The notes beneath the pieces are model-generated. The model saw nothing but the letters and a program-made list of their open reading frames with translations, was not told the origin of the DNA and ran no database searches. Both the position numbers and the translations under genes were made by a program. A DNA stretch of 64,000 nucleotides from Streptomyces luteolifulvus (GTDB lineage Bacteria > Actinomycetota > Actinomycetes > Streptomycetales > Streptomycetaceae). The DNA lies in NCBI RefSeq assembly GCF_008806595.1, contig NZ_VZRB01000016.1, positions 62,001 to 126,000 on the forward strand, read 5' to 3'. Below are positions 41,029-50,318 of the stretch, piece after piece (position 1 is the stretch's first letter; each line of letters opens with the position of its first letter).

Positions 41029-41339
41029 GCGCGACGGTCGCCGTGATCCTGGCGCTGGCGATCGGGACGTACGCCTTCCGGCTGGTCGGGCCGGTGCTGC
41101 ACGGGCGTGTGGAACTCCCGGCGCGGGTGCAGGAGTTGCTGTCCGCGGGAGCGGTCGTCCTGCTGGTGGCGCTGCTGGCCACGGGCGCGCTGACCGAGGG
41201 TGACGGCTTCGCGGGCTGGGCCCGGCCGGCCGGAGTACTGGTGGGCGGCGCCCTGGCGTGGCGCCGGGCGCCGTTCATGGTCGTGGTCCTGGGCGCGGCG
41301 GCGACGGCAGCGGGGCTGCGGGCGGCGGGGGTCGCGTAG
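41025..41339 (+). CDS. azlD: AzlD-family exporter subunit
   Basis: 104 residues with three or four helices. The start SATVAVILALAIGTYAFRL and the central GAVVLLVALLATGAL are typical of AzlD. It is the small membrane partner of AzlC and translationally coupled to it. Confidence 0.88.
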   Translation: MSATVAVILALAIGTYAFRLVGPVLHGRVELPARVQELLSAGAVVLLVALLATGALTEGDGFAGWARPAGVLVGGALAWRRAPFMVVVLGAAATAAGLRAAGVA

Positions 41340-41378
41340 AGGCTGGGCTGTCAGTGGGGGCGGCTAGGGTGCCCGTCC

Positions 41379-42026
41379 ATGACCGAAGCCGACTTCGTGA
41401 CCAGCACCCGTACCTTCTACGACGCCGTCGCCGAGGACTACGCCGACCGCTTCCGCGACGGGCTCGCCGCCCAGCCGCTGGAGAGGGCGATCCTCGGCGG
41501 GTACGCGGAGCTCGTGGGGGCGGGCGGGCGTGTGGCCGATCTCGGGTGCGGGCCCGGGCGGGTCACGGGGCACCTCGCCACGCTGGGGCTGAACGTCTTC
41601 GGGGTCGACCTGTCGGAGTCGATGCTCGCGATCGCCCGGCGGGAGAACCCGGGGCTGCGGTTCGAGCAGGGCTCGATGCTGGAGCTGGGCCTGCCGGACG
41701 GGGGGCTGGCGGGGGCCGTCTCCTGGTACTCGTCCATCCACACCCCCGGGGACAGACTGCCGGACCTGTTCGCCGAGTGGCACCGCGTCCTCGCGCCCGG
41801 CGGACACCTGCTGGTCGCGTTCCAGGCGGGCGACCAGCACCGGCACCACGACAAACCCTGGGGCCACCCGGTGTCGCTCACCTTCCGCCGCAGGCGGCCC
41901 GAGCGGATCGTCGGGCTGCTGGAGGGGGCGGGGTTCGCGCTCGTCTCGCAGACGGTGCGCGAACCCGATGCCGCGGAGTTCTCGCAGCATGCCTTCCTCA
42001 TCGCGCGTAGGCCCACGGCGGTCTAA
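41379..42026 (+). CDS. Class I SAM-dependent methyltransferase
   Basis: 215 residues. Motif I is VADLGCGPGRVTGHLATLG, followed by GVDLSESMLAIARR and SWYSSIHTP at the motif IV position. A generic Rossmann methyltransferase (methyltransferase_11/25 type); the substrate cannot be predicted. A repeated terminator-like element follows. Confidence 0.85.
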   Translation: MTEADFVTSTRTFYDAVAEDYADRFRDGLAAQPLERAILGGYAELVGAGGRVADLGCGPGRVTGHLATLGLNVFGVDLSESMLAIARRENPGLRFEQGSMLELGLPDGGLAGAVSWYSSIHTPGDRLPDLFAEWHRVLAPGGHLLVAFQAGDQHRHHDKPWGHPVSLTFRRRRPERIVGLLEGAGFALVSQTVREPDAAEFSQHAFLIARRPTAV

Positions 42027-42154
42027 GCAGGTCGGGCTGAGTCCGCTGCGGTTCGGCAGCGCCCTGAAGGGGCGCGGGGAACTGCGCGACCAGCCACGAT
42101 GGCGCCGCAGACGGCCGACGACGCATCGCGGCACCTCCAGCGGAGCGCTCAGAG
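42023..42154. repeat. Intergenic repeat with terminator hairpin, copy 1
   Basis: About 125 bp nearly identical to 54581-54711. It contains the hairpin GCGCCC-TGAAG-GGGCGC (42059-42075) and the stretch GGGGAACTGCGCGACCAGCC. It fills the gap between the convergent methyltransferase and flavoprotein genes. From memory, related sequences are scattered in many Streptomyces genomes at gene ends, so it is probably a REP-like terminator family. Confidence 0.75.
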
Positions 42155-43921
42155 CACTCCTGCGATGTCCCGGGCCGCGATGTACCCGAACGTCATCGCC
42201 GGGCCGATCGTCGAGCCGGCGCCCGCGTAGCTGTGTCCCATCACGGCCGCGCTGGCGTTCCCGGCGGCGTACAGGCCCGGGATCACCGAGCCGTCCGCCC
42301 GCAGCACCCGTGCCCTGGCGTCGGTGCGCAGGCCGCCCTTGGTGCCGAGGTCGCCCGGGACGATCCGGAAGGCGTAGTAGGGCGGCAGCCACAGGGGCGC
42401 GAGGCAGGAGCTGGGGAGGACTAGGGGGTCCGTGTAGTAGTGGTCGTAGGCGCTGTCGCCGCGCTTGAAGTCGGTGTCCTTCCCCTTCAGCGCAAGGGAG
42501 TTGAAGCGGTCGACGGTGGTGCGCAGGGCGGTCCTGGGGACACCGATGGCGGAGGCGAGCCCGTCCAGGGTCCAGGCCTTGTACGCCGCACCGGAGCTGT
42601 ACCAGTCGGCGGGGAAGGGCAGAGTCGGCGCGATGTCCTTGAACAGGTAGCGGTTGCGGTAGTTCTGGTCGACGATCAGCCAGGCCGGGATGTCGGGCGC
42701 GGTGGCGTCGCGCTCGTACATCGTGTGCACGACGTCGCTGTAGGGCGCTGCCTCGTTGACGAAGCGGGCGCCCGCCTGGTTGACCAACAGGCCGCCGGGA
42801 AGGGTGCGTTCGGCGAGGCAGAAGTAGGGCTGGCCGGGGAGCGGGATCGCCGGCCCCCACCAGGCGTCGTCCATCAGCGCGAGGTCGCCCCCGACGCGCC
42901 GGCCCGCGCGGATGCCGTCGCCCGTGTTCTCCTTCGCGCCGACCGTCCACTCGGTGCCGATGGGCTGCTGCTGGTACTGCGTGCGCATGGCCGCGTTGTG
43001 CTCGAACCCGCCCGAGCCGACGACGACACCCCGCCGGGCCCGGACGAGTCCGGGGCTGCCGTCGCGCTCGACCACCGCCCCGGTGACGGCGCCGCTCTCG
43101 GCGTACAGCTCGGTGAGCGGGGTGCTGAGCCACACCGGCACCCCGGCGGACTGAAGCCCCGCCCGCAGCCCGGCGGCGAGCGACTGCCCCATGGTGAGCG
43201 GCTTCTGCCCCAGCAGGGCCGCCTTCGTGCCGCGCGCCAGGCACTCGGCGGCGACGGCGGCGCCCTTCAGACTGACGGCGGCCAGCGCGAGCCACTTGTA
43301 GTCGGCGCTGAACACGACCATTCCGGCGGGGACTTCCATGTACGGCGGGTTCAGCCGGGCGAGTTCGGCGCCCAGGATGTTCCCGTCGAGCTGGTCGGGC
43401 TCGATGGAGCGGCCGCCCGGGAGACCGCCGGGGAGCTCGGGGTAGTAGTCGCTGTACCCCTCCATCCAGCGGAAGCGCAGCGGGCTGTTGGCCATGACGA
43501 AGGAGATCATCGCCGGGCCGTGCGCGAGGAAGGCCCGCTGCCGTTCGGCGGGAACGTCCGCACCGACGACGGCCGCCAAGTAGGTGGCGGCCTTGGCGGG
43601 TGTGTCCGGCACCCCGGCGGCCAGGATCACCTGGTTGTTGGGCACCCAGATCCCGGCGCCGGAACGGGCGGCGGACCCTCCGAAGGTGGGCGCCTTCTCG
43701 ACCACCACACAGCTCAGGCCCTGCTGGGCGGCCGTCAGTGCGGCGGTCATGCCGGCCGCGCCGGAGCCGATGACGACGACGTCGTACGTCCCGAGCAGAG
43801 GCAGGTCGGCGGCGTGCGCCGACTGCCGGGTGCCGGTGGCGACGGTCAGACCGGCGGCGGTGGCGCCGGCCAGCACGTGTCTCCGGGTCGGATGCGCACC
43901 TGACTTCACGCTTGGGGTCAT
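42149..43921 (-). CDS. Tat-exported FAD-binding dehydrogenase (KstD/fumarate-reductase-like)
   Basis: 590 residues. A Tat-type signal peptide (TRRHVLAGATAAGLTVATG) is followed by the FAD-binding motif YDVVVIGSGAAGMTAALTAA near residue 45 and VEKAPTFGGSAARSGAGIWV. The C-terminus has GLYAAGNASAAVMGHSYAGAG, the second FAD signature. The family includes 3-ketosteroid delta-1-dehydrogenases and flavocytochrome-type reductases; substrate unknown. Acts outside the membrane with FAD loaded before export. Confidence 0.85.
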   Translation of the reverse strand: MTPSVKSGAHPTRRHVLAGATAAGLTVATGTRQSAHAADLPLLGTYDVVVIGSGAAGMTAALTAAQQGLSCVVVEKAPTFGGSAARSGAGIWVPNNQVILAAGVPDTPAKAATYLAAVVGADVPAERQRAFLAHGPAMISFVMANSPLRFRWMEGYSDYYPELPGGLPGGRSIEPDQLDGNILGAELARLNPPYMEVPAGMVVFSADYKWLALAAVSLKGAAVAAECLARGTKAALLGQKPLTMGQSLAAGLRAGLQSAGVPVWLSTPLTELYAESGAVTGAVVERDGSPGLVRARRGVVVGSGGFEHNAAMRTQYQQQPIGTEWTVGAKENTGDGIRAGRRVGGDLALMDDAWWGPAIPLPGQPYFCLAERTLPGGLLVNQAGARFVNEAAPYSDVVHTMYERDATAPDIPAWLIVDQNYRNRYLFKDIAPTLPFPADWYSSGAAYKAWTLDGLASAIGVPRTALRTTVDRFNSLALKGKDTDFKRGDSAYDHYYTDPLVLPSSCLAPLWLPPYYAFRIVPGDLGTKGGLRTDARARVLRADGSVIPGLYAAGNASAAVMGHSYAGAGSTIGPAMTFGYIAARDIAGVL

Positions 43922-43991
43922 GACCGCTCCCGCCCGACACGTATGGAAAAGGGAAAGTGGGTGGGGAATGTCGCGCGAGGGTCTTGTGAAG

Positions 43992-44561
43992 TCAAGAGCC
44001 GTGCGAGGGGCCGTCCAGCACGGTGAGGCAGTCCTGCCAGGCCGGTTCGCTCAGCAGGGGCCGGAAGCGGGTGAAGAGGGCGAGGAGGTCCGGGCCCCAT
44101 CGGTCACGGAAGGCGGGGTCACGGCGGGCGAGGTCGAGTTCGTTGGCGGCGGTCAGTTCGGCGAAGTCCTGTCGGGGGCGCAGGTCCGGGATGTGGGCAC
44201 GGTCCGTGAAGCGGTCGTGGAAGGCGGAGCCGGGGGTCGCGAGCGACGGGTGGCTGCGCCCACGGTCGCAGCTCGCGTAGAAGTACACGATCGCCTCTGC
44301 CTCGGCGCCGATCACGGCCGCGAGGTGGGCGCGGCGGTCGAGGGGAAGCAGGGCGGTGGGAAAGCCGTCGGTGCCGTAGAACGCGTGGCAGAGGCCGGCC
44401 AGTTGGAGAGCGGGACGGGTTCGCCAGTCCTCCAGCCGTGCGCGTACGCGGTCGAGGTGGGCGAGGAGGGTGCCGCCGGGGTGGGGGACGGCGTCGGCGC
44501 CCGACTCCCGCAGGAGCGCGTGGGCTTGAGCGAGGGCGGCGGTGGCGGTGGCGGTCGGCAC
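43992..44561 (-). CDS. DUF6817-like HD-type protein
   Basis: 189 residues from a GTG at 44561. The pattern HPGGTLLAHLDRVRARLEDW ... LAGLCHAFYGTDGF has the spaced histidines of an HD-phosphohydrolase-like fold, and TDRAHIPDLRPRQDFAELTA follows. I believe this is the family called DUF6817, from memory. Soluble. Divergent from the LysR gene, which may have regulated it. Confidence 0.65.
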   Translation of the reverse strand: MPTATATAALAQAHALLRESGADAVPHPGGTLLAHLDRVRARLEDWRTRPALQLAGLCHAFYGTDGFPTALLPLDRRAHLAAVIGAEAEAIVYFYASCDRGRSHPSLATPGSAFHDRFTDRAHIPDLRPRQDFAELTAANELDLARRDPAFRDRWGPDLLALFTRFRPLLSEPAWQDCLTVLDGPSHGS

Positions 44562-44760
44562 GATCGGGCGTCCTTCCGGTGTTCGGGCCGGCGGTGGGTC
44601 GGCACCCGCTCCTCCCCCGCGCCTCCGTCACGGGTCCGGACCCCGGGACGGAGGGCTGGAGCGGGTTGCCGCCCGGGCCCTGCGGAAATCGTCGTCGATG
44701 CGGCAGAGTCCAGTCAATCCTTGGGTTTTGTCGCCAAACCCAAGTGCTAGCTTGGGGGTT

Positions 44761-45667
44761 GTGACGCTTGACGACCTGCGTGTGTTCGTGGCCGTGTGCC
44801 GGGCCGGAAGCCTCAGCGCGGTGGCCCGCGATCTGGGATGCACGCAGTCGGCGGTGAGCCAGCATGTGAAGCGGCTGGAGCGGGAGACGGGGGTCGCGCT
44901 GCTGGAGCGGCAGCCCCGCGGGGTCGTGCCGACGCAGGCGGGCCGGCTGCTGGAAGAGGCGGCCGCCGAGGGGATCTCCGGCCTCGACCTGGCGGTACGC
45001 CGGCTGCGCGCCCTCGTCGACGGCGAGAGCGGCTACGTCCGCGTGGCCACCGGGGGCGACGACCGTACGGCACTTCATGTCGGACGCGGTCGTCGCATAC
45101 CGCCGCCGCCACCCCCACGTCAACCTCGAGTTCCGGACCGTGAGTTCGGGCCGCGGAAGCTTCGACGCGCTCGCCGACGGCACGCTCGACCTCGCGTGGA
45201 TCACCCTCGGCCCTCCGGTGCGGGGGATCGAACAGCGGGCGGTGGTGGAACTGCCGTGGGTCCTGGCGGTGCGGTCCGACGACCCGCTCGCGGGCCGGCC
45301 GTACGCCGATGCCGGCGAGCTGCATGACGTACGGCTGATCCGCCTCCCCCCGAACTCCGCCTCGGCCGCCCATCTGGACGCGGCCTGCGCCGAGTCGGGT
45401 CTGCGGTTCTCCTACGACACGAGCGTCGCCGACTGGGACACCGCCCTGCTGCTGGCCGAGCTGGGGGTGGGGCGGGCGGTCGTCCCCGTACTGCCGGGCC
45501 TTACCGTCCCGGGTGACGGCAGTCTCCGCCTGGTACCGCTGCCTGCCCTGCGCCCCCTGCCCGTCGGGTGGGCGGTCCGCCGCTGGGACGCGCTCAGTCC
45601 ACCGGCCCGGGCGTTCGCGGAGACGGTGATCGCGATGCGCCGGGGCGGCGCGACTCCGGCTCCTTGA
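44761..45667 (+). pseudogene. LysR-family regulator disrupted by a single-base frameshift
   Basis: The GTG at 44761 opens a normal LysR N-terminus (LDDLRVFVAVCRAGSLSAVA, winged helix to about residue 60). Near 45055-45065 the frame jumps. The first frame runs into proline/arginine noise, while the effector-binding domain continues in the +1 frame from VRHFMSDAVVAYRRRHP (ATG at 45077) to the stop at 45667. Removing one base from gggggcgacgacc gives GGTTVRHFMSDA and a full protein of about 301 residues. Either a recent pseudogene or a sequencing error. The target was probably the divergent gene at 43992-44561. Confidence 0.8.
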
Positions 45668-46055
45668 GGGCAAGTTCGGCCCAGACCGTCTTGCCGACAT
45701 CCCGCTCGGAGACACCCCAGGTGAGGGCGAGCAGCGATACGAGGAGCAGACCGTGACCGTGCTCGCCGTCCGGCGCCGTGACGAAGCGCAGTCGTCGGTC
45801 GCCGCGGGCGTCGCTCACTTCGATACGGAGCGTGTCCTCCGGGAGGATCAGGAGACGCAGCTCGAAGTCGCGTCCGGGTACGCGGCCGTGGGTGACCGCG
45901 TTCGCCGCGAGTTCGGCCACGATGTGCTGTGCGGTGCCGTTCACATCGCTGCCGTACGGGTGCCCCCAGGCGGCGAGCTGCTGCGCGGTGAGCAGCCGGG
46001 CGAGGCGCGCACCACGCGGGGTGGAGCTGAGTCGGGTGGAGATTTCGGCGTTCAC
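45594..46055 (-). CDS. RsbW/HATPase-type anti-sigma or regulatory ATPase
   Basis: 153 residues from a GTG at 46055. It contains the HATPase_c_2 signature: N-box VAELAANAVTHGRVPGRDF, then IEVSDARGDRR and EHGHGLLLVSLL (G-boxes). Proteins like this are very numerous in Streptomyces. Next to the Scr1-type HTH and DUF397 genes it completes a recurring developmental-control module. The last 74 bp overlap the 3' end of the convergent LysR gene, so both 3' ends are dual coding. Confidence 0.85.
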   Translation of the reverse strand: MNAEISTRLSSTPRGARLARLLTAQQLAAWGHPYGSDVNGTAQHIVAELAANAVTHGRVPGRDFELRLLILPEDTLRIEVSDARGDRRLRFVTAPDGEHGHGLLLVSLLALTWGVSERDVGKTVWAELALKEPESRRPGASRSPSPRTPGPVD

Positions 46056-46188
46056 ATCACTGAGCGTGGCCGGTTGTATCTACCCTGACCAGGGGCGACC
46101 TGGCGACGCACGGTAGCTGTACGGCTGCGGCGGGTGTGGCGTACGGGTCGTCGGCCGGGGCCACGGGGATGTGAAGGCGGTGACGTAG

Positions 46189-47046
46189 GTGACGGACGAG
46201 CGGAGGCCGGAGACACCGGCGGAGTCCGAAGGGACGACGGGACTGTTCACCGCGCTGGGGAAGATGGTGAAGCTTCTGCGGGAGCGGAAGGGGCTTACGC
46301 AACGGGAGTTCGGTGAGCGGGTCGGATACGGTCCCGACGCGATCTCGGCGATGGAGCGGGGGGTGCGGGTTCCCCGGCCGGAGCTGCTGGAGAAGGCGGA
46401 CGAACTGCTGAACGCGGGCGGCTTGTTGACGGCCGCGCTTCCCGAGGTGAGGGAGGCGATGTCGCGGGCGCGGACCCGGCACCCGGAGTGGTATCGGAGT
46501 TATGCGGGGTTGGAGGCGGAGGCGGTCTCGCTGTACGACTACAGCACCATGGGCGTGCTCGGGCTTCTCCAGACGGAGACATACGCACGGGCCGTGTTCA
46601 CCCAGCGACACCCGCCCCTCGACGAGGAGACGATCGAGAGACGGGTCACCGACCGGCTGTCACGACAGCAGCTCTTCGAGCGGTGGCCGCCGCCGGAGTG
46701 CAGCTTCGTGATGGAACAGGCCGTGCTGGAAAGGCCCATCGGCAGCGACGAGGTCCACGCGGAGCAGCTGCGGCGGCTGTTGCGTATCGGCCGCCTGCGG
46801 AACGTCCAACTCCAGGTGATGCCGACGAAACGCCACGAGCACCCCTGCCTGGACAACTCGTTCACACTGCTGACCCCGAAGGGAAGGGAACAGGTGGCAT
46901 ACCTGGAGTCCCAGGGATACCCACGCCTGATCACTGACCGAGAAGAGGTGCGCATCCTCGCAGGCCGTTATGGGATCATCCGGGCGCAGGCGCTCAACCC
47001 GCACGAGTCCCTGGACCTGATCGAGAAGACGCTGGAAGAGCCATGA
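46189..47046 (+). CDS. Helix-turn-helix regulator with DUF5753 (Scr1/WhiJ-like)
   Basis: 285 residues from a GTG at 46189. The XRE-type HTH lies at about residues 20-80 (GLTQREFGERVGYGPDAISAME). The DUF5753 domain spans about 100-280, with YDYSTMGVLGLLQTETYARA and ECSFVMEQAVLERP. WhiJ-like proteins of this class act with small DUF397 partners to control Streptomyces development. It overlaps the DUF397 gene by ATGA. Confidence 0.9.
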   Translation: MTDERRPETPAESEGTTGLFTALGKMVKLLRERKGLTQREFGERVGYGPDAISAMERGVRVPRPELLEKADELLNAGGLLTAALPEVREAMSRARTRHPEWYRSYAGLEAEAVSLYDYSTMGVLGLLQTETYARAVFTQRHPPLDEETIERRVTDRLSRQQLFERWPPPECSFVMEQAVLERPIGSDEVHAEQLRRLLRIGRLRNVQLQVMPTKRHEHPCLDNSFTLLTPKGREQVAYLESQGYPRLITDREEVRILAGRYGIIRAQALNPHESLDLIEKTLEEP

Positions 47047-47219
47047 ACATAGAGCAGTTGAGCTGGTTCAAGTCGAGCTACAGCAGCGGCGAAGGCGGTC
47101 AGTGCCTTGAGGTCGCCACCTCTCCCCGCACCATCCACATCCGCGACTCCAAGAACCCGGACAGCCTCCACGTGACCGTCACTCCCGCTACGTGGGTCGT
47201 GTTCCTGAACCTTCTGTAG
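47043..47219 (+). CDS. DUF397-domain small protein
   Basis: 58 residues from the ATG at 47043 to the TAG at 47217-47219. It contains the DUF397 landmarks: LSWFKSSYSSGEGGQCLEVA, then IHIRDSKNPDS and a final TWVVFLNLL. DUF397 proteins pair with the Scr1/WhiJ HTH proteins and are thought to modulate them, like antitoxin partners. The gene is coupled to its regulator by overlap. Confidence 0.9.
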   Translation: MNIEQLSWFKSSYSSGEGGQCLEVATSPRTIHIRDSKNPDSLHVTVTPATWVVFLNLL

Positions 47220-47224
47220 CGGGA

Positions 47225-49153
47225 TCACCTCCCGTACAGGCCCTCCGCCTCCGCTGCGAAGTCCCGCAGGATTTCCCCTCGTCGTAGCTTCATCGAGGGG
47301 GTGAGGTGGCCGGCCTCCTCTGTGAAGTCGACGGGGAGGACCGCGAAACGGCGGATGGATTCCGGGCGGGAGACCAGCTTGTTGGCCTCGTCGATGGCGC
47401 GTTGCAGGATGTGGTGCAACTCCTCGTCGTTGACCAGGAGTTCCGCCGGGACCGGGTGTTTGCCGTTCATCTGGCGCCAGTGTGTGATGCCGTCGGGGTC
47501 GAGTGTGATGAGCGCGGAGATGTAGGGGCGGTTGTCGCCGAGCACGATGCACTGGGAGATGAGGGGGTGCGAGCGGAGCCAGTTCTCCAGAGGGGCCGGG
47601 GCCACGCTCTTGCCGCCCGCCGTGATCAGCAGTTCCTTCTTGCGGCCGGTGATGGTCAGATAGCCCTCGTCGTCGAGGCTGCCGATGTCCCCCGTGGCGA
47701 GCCAGCCGTCGGGGGCGGCGGGGGTCACTCCGCCGGCCGCCGGGTCCCAGTAGCCGCGCAGCACCTGCTCGCCGCTGAGCAGGATCTCGCCGTCCGCCGC
47801 GATGCGGACCTTCGTGCCGGGCAGCGGCCAGCCCACCGTGCCCAGGCGGGGTTTGAGCGGTGGGGTGACCGTGGCCGCGCCGGTGGTCTCGGTCAGGCCG
47901 TAGCCCTCGTAGATCTCGATGCCCGCGCCGGCGTAGAACGCGGCGAGACGGCGGCCGAGCGGCGAGCCGCCGCAGATGGCGTGCCGGACGCGGCCGCCCA
48001 TCGCGTTGCGGATGCGGCGGTAGACGAGGGGGTCGTAGAAGGTGCGGGCTGTTCTGAGGGCGCGGGAGGGGCCGCTCCCGGTGCCTGTCTGCTTGGCCTC
48101 GACCGCCTCGCCGTAGCGGATCGCCACCGACACCGCGCGGTCGAACGACGACTCCCGGCCGCCCGCTTCCGCCTTGGCGCGCGCGGTGTTGAAGATCTTC
48201 TCCAGCATGTACGGGATGGCCGGCAGACAGGTCGGCCTGAAGCCCGCGAGGTCCGGGAGGAGGTCCTCCGCCTTCAGGCTGGGCGCGTGGCCGAGCCGTA
48301 CCCGGGCGCGGACGCAGGCGACGGCGACCATACGGCCGAACACGTGCGACATGGGGAGGAAGAGGAGGACCGACACCTCCTGGGCCGACCTGGCCTTGAA
48401 GATCGGGTACAGGAGCTCGATCGCGTTGTCGACCTCGGCGAAGAAGTTCCCGTGGGTGAGGACGCAGCCCTTGGGGCGGCCGGTGGTGCCCGAGGTGTAG
48501 ATGAGGGTGGCGAGGGTGTCGGGGCCCAGCATCCCGCGCCGTACGGCGACTTCCTGGTCCGGCACGGTCTCGCCGCGTTCCACCAGCCGGTCGAGATGGT
48601 CCTTCTCCATGACCCACATGTGCCGCAGGTCGGGGAGGCGGTCGAGTTCGGGGCCGAGGGCCGCCGCCTGGCCGGTGGTCTCGGTGACCAGGGCCACCGC
48701 TCCGGAGTCCTGGAGGATCCAGCGGACCTGGAAGACGGAGGAGGTCGGGTAGACGGGGACGGTGACCAGGCCGGCGGCCCAGGCGGCGAAGTCCAGCAGC
48801 GTCCATTCGTACGTCGTGCGCGCCATGATGGCGATCCGGTCACCCGGCACCAGGCCTTCGGCGATCAGCCCTTTGGCCAGCGCCAGTACCTGGTCGGCGA
48901 ACTGAGTCGCCGTCACGTCCGCCCAGCGCCCGTCCTCGGTCCTGCGGCTGAGAACCACCGCCTGCGGTGCCGCGCTCGCGTTGTCGAAGGGAAGGTCCGC
49001 GAGCGAACCGTGCCGGACCGGCGGGGCGAACGGCGGCACATACGCCTCCCGGACGGCACCGTCCAGGCGCCGGGTCTCCGGCTGTACGAGCACGGGGCCG
49101 GGAGCGTCGTCGAACGCGGCCGAGGCGGCGAAGGAGGGAAGCGGAGTGGACAC
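47225..49153 (-). CDS. Long-chain acyl-CoA synthetase (AMP-binding, FadD-like)
   Basis: 642 residues from the GTG at 49153 (ggag seven bases upstream). AMP-binding motifs: LIYTSGTTGRPKGCVLTHGN, YEGYGLTETTGAATV, GWLATGDIGSLDDEGYLTIT and RKKELLITAGGK. Full-length FadD/FAA type with an extended N-terminus. It activates long-chain fatty acids to acyl-CoA at the membrane. Divergent from a MaoC-type gene and close to a TetR gene; an inverted repeat lies in the shared promoter region. Confidence 0.9.
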   Translation of the reverse strand: MSTPLPSFAASAAFDDAPGPVLVQPETRRLDGAVREAYVPPFAPPVRHGSLADLPFDNASAAPQAVVLSRRTEDGRWADVTATQFADQVLALAKGLIAEGLVPGDRIAIMARTTYEWTLLDFAAWAAGLVTVPVYPTSSVFQVRWILQDSGAVALVTETTGQAAALGPELDRLPDLRHMWVMEKDHLDRLVERGETVPDQEVAVRRGMLGPDTLATLIYTSGTTGRPKGCVLTHGNFFAEVDNAIELLYPIFKARSAQEVSVLLFLPMSHVFGRMVAVACVRARVRLGHAPSLKAEDLLPDLAGFRPTCLPAIPYMLEKIFNTARAKAEAGGRESSFDRAVSVAIRYGEAVEAKQTGTGSGPSRALRTARTFYDPLVYRRIRNAMGGRVRHAICGGSPLGRRLAAFYAGAGIEIYEGYGLTETTGAATVTPPLKPRLGTVGWPLPGTKVRIAADGEILLSGEQVLRGYWDPAAGGVTPAAPDGWLATGDIGSLDDEGYLTITGRKKELLITAGGKSVAPAPLENWLRSHPLISQCIVLGDNRPYISALITLDPDGITHWRQMNGKHPVPAELLVNDEELHHILQRAIDEANKLVSRPESIRRFAVLPVDFTEEAGHLTPSMKLRRGEILRDFAAEAEGLYGR

Positions 49154-49373
49154 GGGCGGCTCCTGGGGCGTGCAGCGATGAACTTCTCTGCTGCAAAAGA
49201 CGTACGTACCTCGCATACCGAGGCGTTCACCGTGGACCCGGAAAGGGGTAACCGCCGGTTGGCGTACCGGATGGTACGGCCTGGGCGTGTGGGGCTTGTG
49301 CGGGTTCCGGGATGGTCCGGAGCCAGGGCTGTGCAGCCTCGGGGGGTGCAGGTGACGGGTTGCGCCACATGAC

Positions 49374-49388
49374 GTTACCTCCGGTAAC
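49374..49388. promoter_or_regulatory. Candidate TetR-type operator
   Basis: GTTACC TCC GGTAAC is a perfect 6-bp inverted repeat with a 3-base centre. It lies in the 278-bp divergent region between the acyl-CoA ligase and MaoC-type genes, 44-58 bp before the MaoC start. The TetR gene at 50319-50981 is the obvious candidate regulator. Confidence 0.45.
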
Positions 49389-49431
49389 CTTACTTTGAAG
49401 TCAGTACCTTTCACCCCGCCGGGAGTTGGAC

Positions 49432-50295
49432 ATGGCCGACCGCGCAGTGGCGATCAGAACGCTGACCGGCGTCCCGGCGCTGGGCCCCCTCCTCGCACGC
49501 GGCGCGCTGCTGTCCCCCTTCAAGCGGCCCCGGCCGGACGCCGGATTCCCCCGCACCCGCCTCGTCCTGCCCGGTCTGCGCATCGATCTGGCCCGGCTGG
49601 CCGCCTATGAGCGGGTGTGCGGCTTCGCCACCGGCGACGACGCACTGCCGGTCACCTATCCGCACGTCCTCGGGTTCCCGCTCGCCATGCGGCTCATGAG
49701 CAGGCGGGACTTCCCGCTGCCGCTGCTCGGCCTGGTCCACACCTCGATAGAGATCACCCGGCACACCGGTCTCGCGGCCACGGGAGAGTACGAACTCGCC
49801 GTGCACATCGAGGGCCTGGCCCCGCACCGGCGCGGGACCGAGGCGCGCGTGGTCACCGAGATGTCGGCGGGCGGGACCGTCGTATGGGAGTCGCGCAGCG
49901 GATACCTGTCCCGGCATCGCACGGACGGTACTCCGCGTCCTCCCGAACCAGCGCTGCGGTACCCGCTCCCCGCCGTGGCCGACTGGCGTCTCGGCGCCGA
50001 CATCGGCCGCCGGTACGCCGCCGCGTCCGGTGACCGCAACCCCATCCACCTCCACCCCCTCACCGCCCGCCTGTTCGGCTTCCCGCGCGCCCTCGCGCAC
50101 GGGATGTGGACGATCTCCCGCTGCCTGGCCGCCCACGGCACACCCCAGAAGGTCCGGGTCCACGCGCAGTTCCGCTCCCCCGTGCTGCTGCCGGGCTCGG
50201 TCACCTACGCGGCGCAGGGCGGACGGTTCGAGCTGCGCGACGGCGGCGGGAACCGCGTCCATGTGGCGGGGGAGGTGCGGCCGACCACGCGATGA
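49432..50295 (+). CDS. MaoC-like double hot-dog acyl dehydratase
   Basis: 287 residues from the ATG at 49432 (gggag upstream; a TTG at 49426 is possible). The C-terminal hot-dog half has the MaoC hydratase signature AAASGDRNPIHLHPLTARLFGF and LAHGMWTISR. The N-terminal half is a catalytically silent hot-dog. It probably hydrates enoyl-acyl thioesters, working with the divergent acyl-CoA ligase. Confidence 0.8.
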   Translation: MADRAVAIRTLTGVPALGPLLARGALLSPFKRPRPDAGFPRTRLVLPGLRIDLARLAAYERVCGFATGDDALPVTYPHVLGFPLAMRLMSRRDFPLPLLGLVHTSIEITRHTGLAATGEYELAVHIEGLAPHRRGTEARVVTEMSAGGTVVWESRSGYLSRHRTDGTPRPPEPALRYPLPAVADWRLGADIGRRYAAASGDRNPIHLHPLTARLFGFPRALAHGMWTISRCLAAHGTPQKVRVHAQFRSPVLLPGSVTYAAQGGRFELRDGGGNRVHVAGEVRPTTR

Positions 50296-50318
50296 GGGAT
50301 GCCGGGAACCGGAGAGCC

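Noticed and set aside
41364..43940. Minus-strand open frame of over 850 residues spanning the flavoprotein and methyltransferase genes
   Set aside because: Out of frame with the Tat-signal flavoprotein at 42149-43921 and opposite the methyltransferase. Composition is that of a shadow.
46968..49414. Long minus-strand and plus-strand frames over the acyl-CoA ligase
   Set aside because: Only the frame with AMP-binding motifs (47225-49153) is coding. The others are arginine/proline/histidine-rich shadows.
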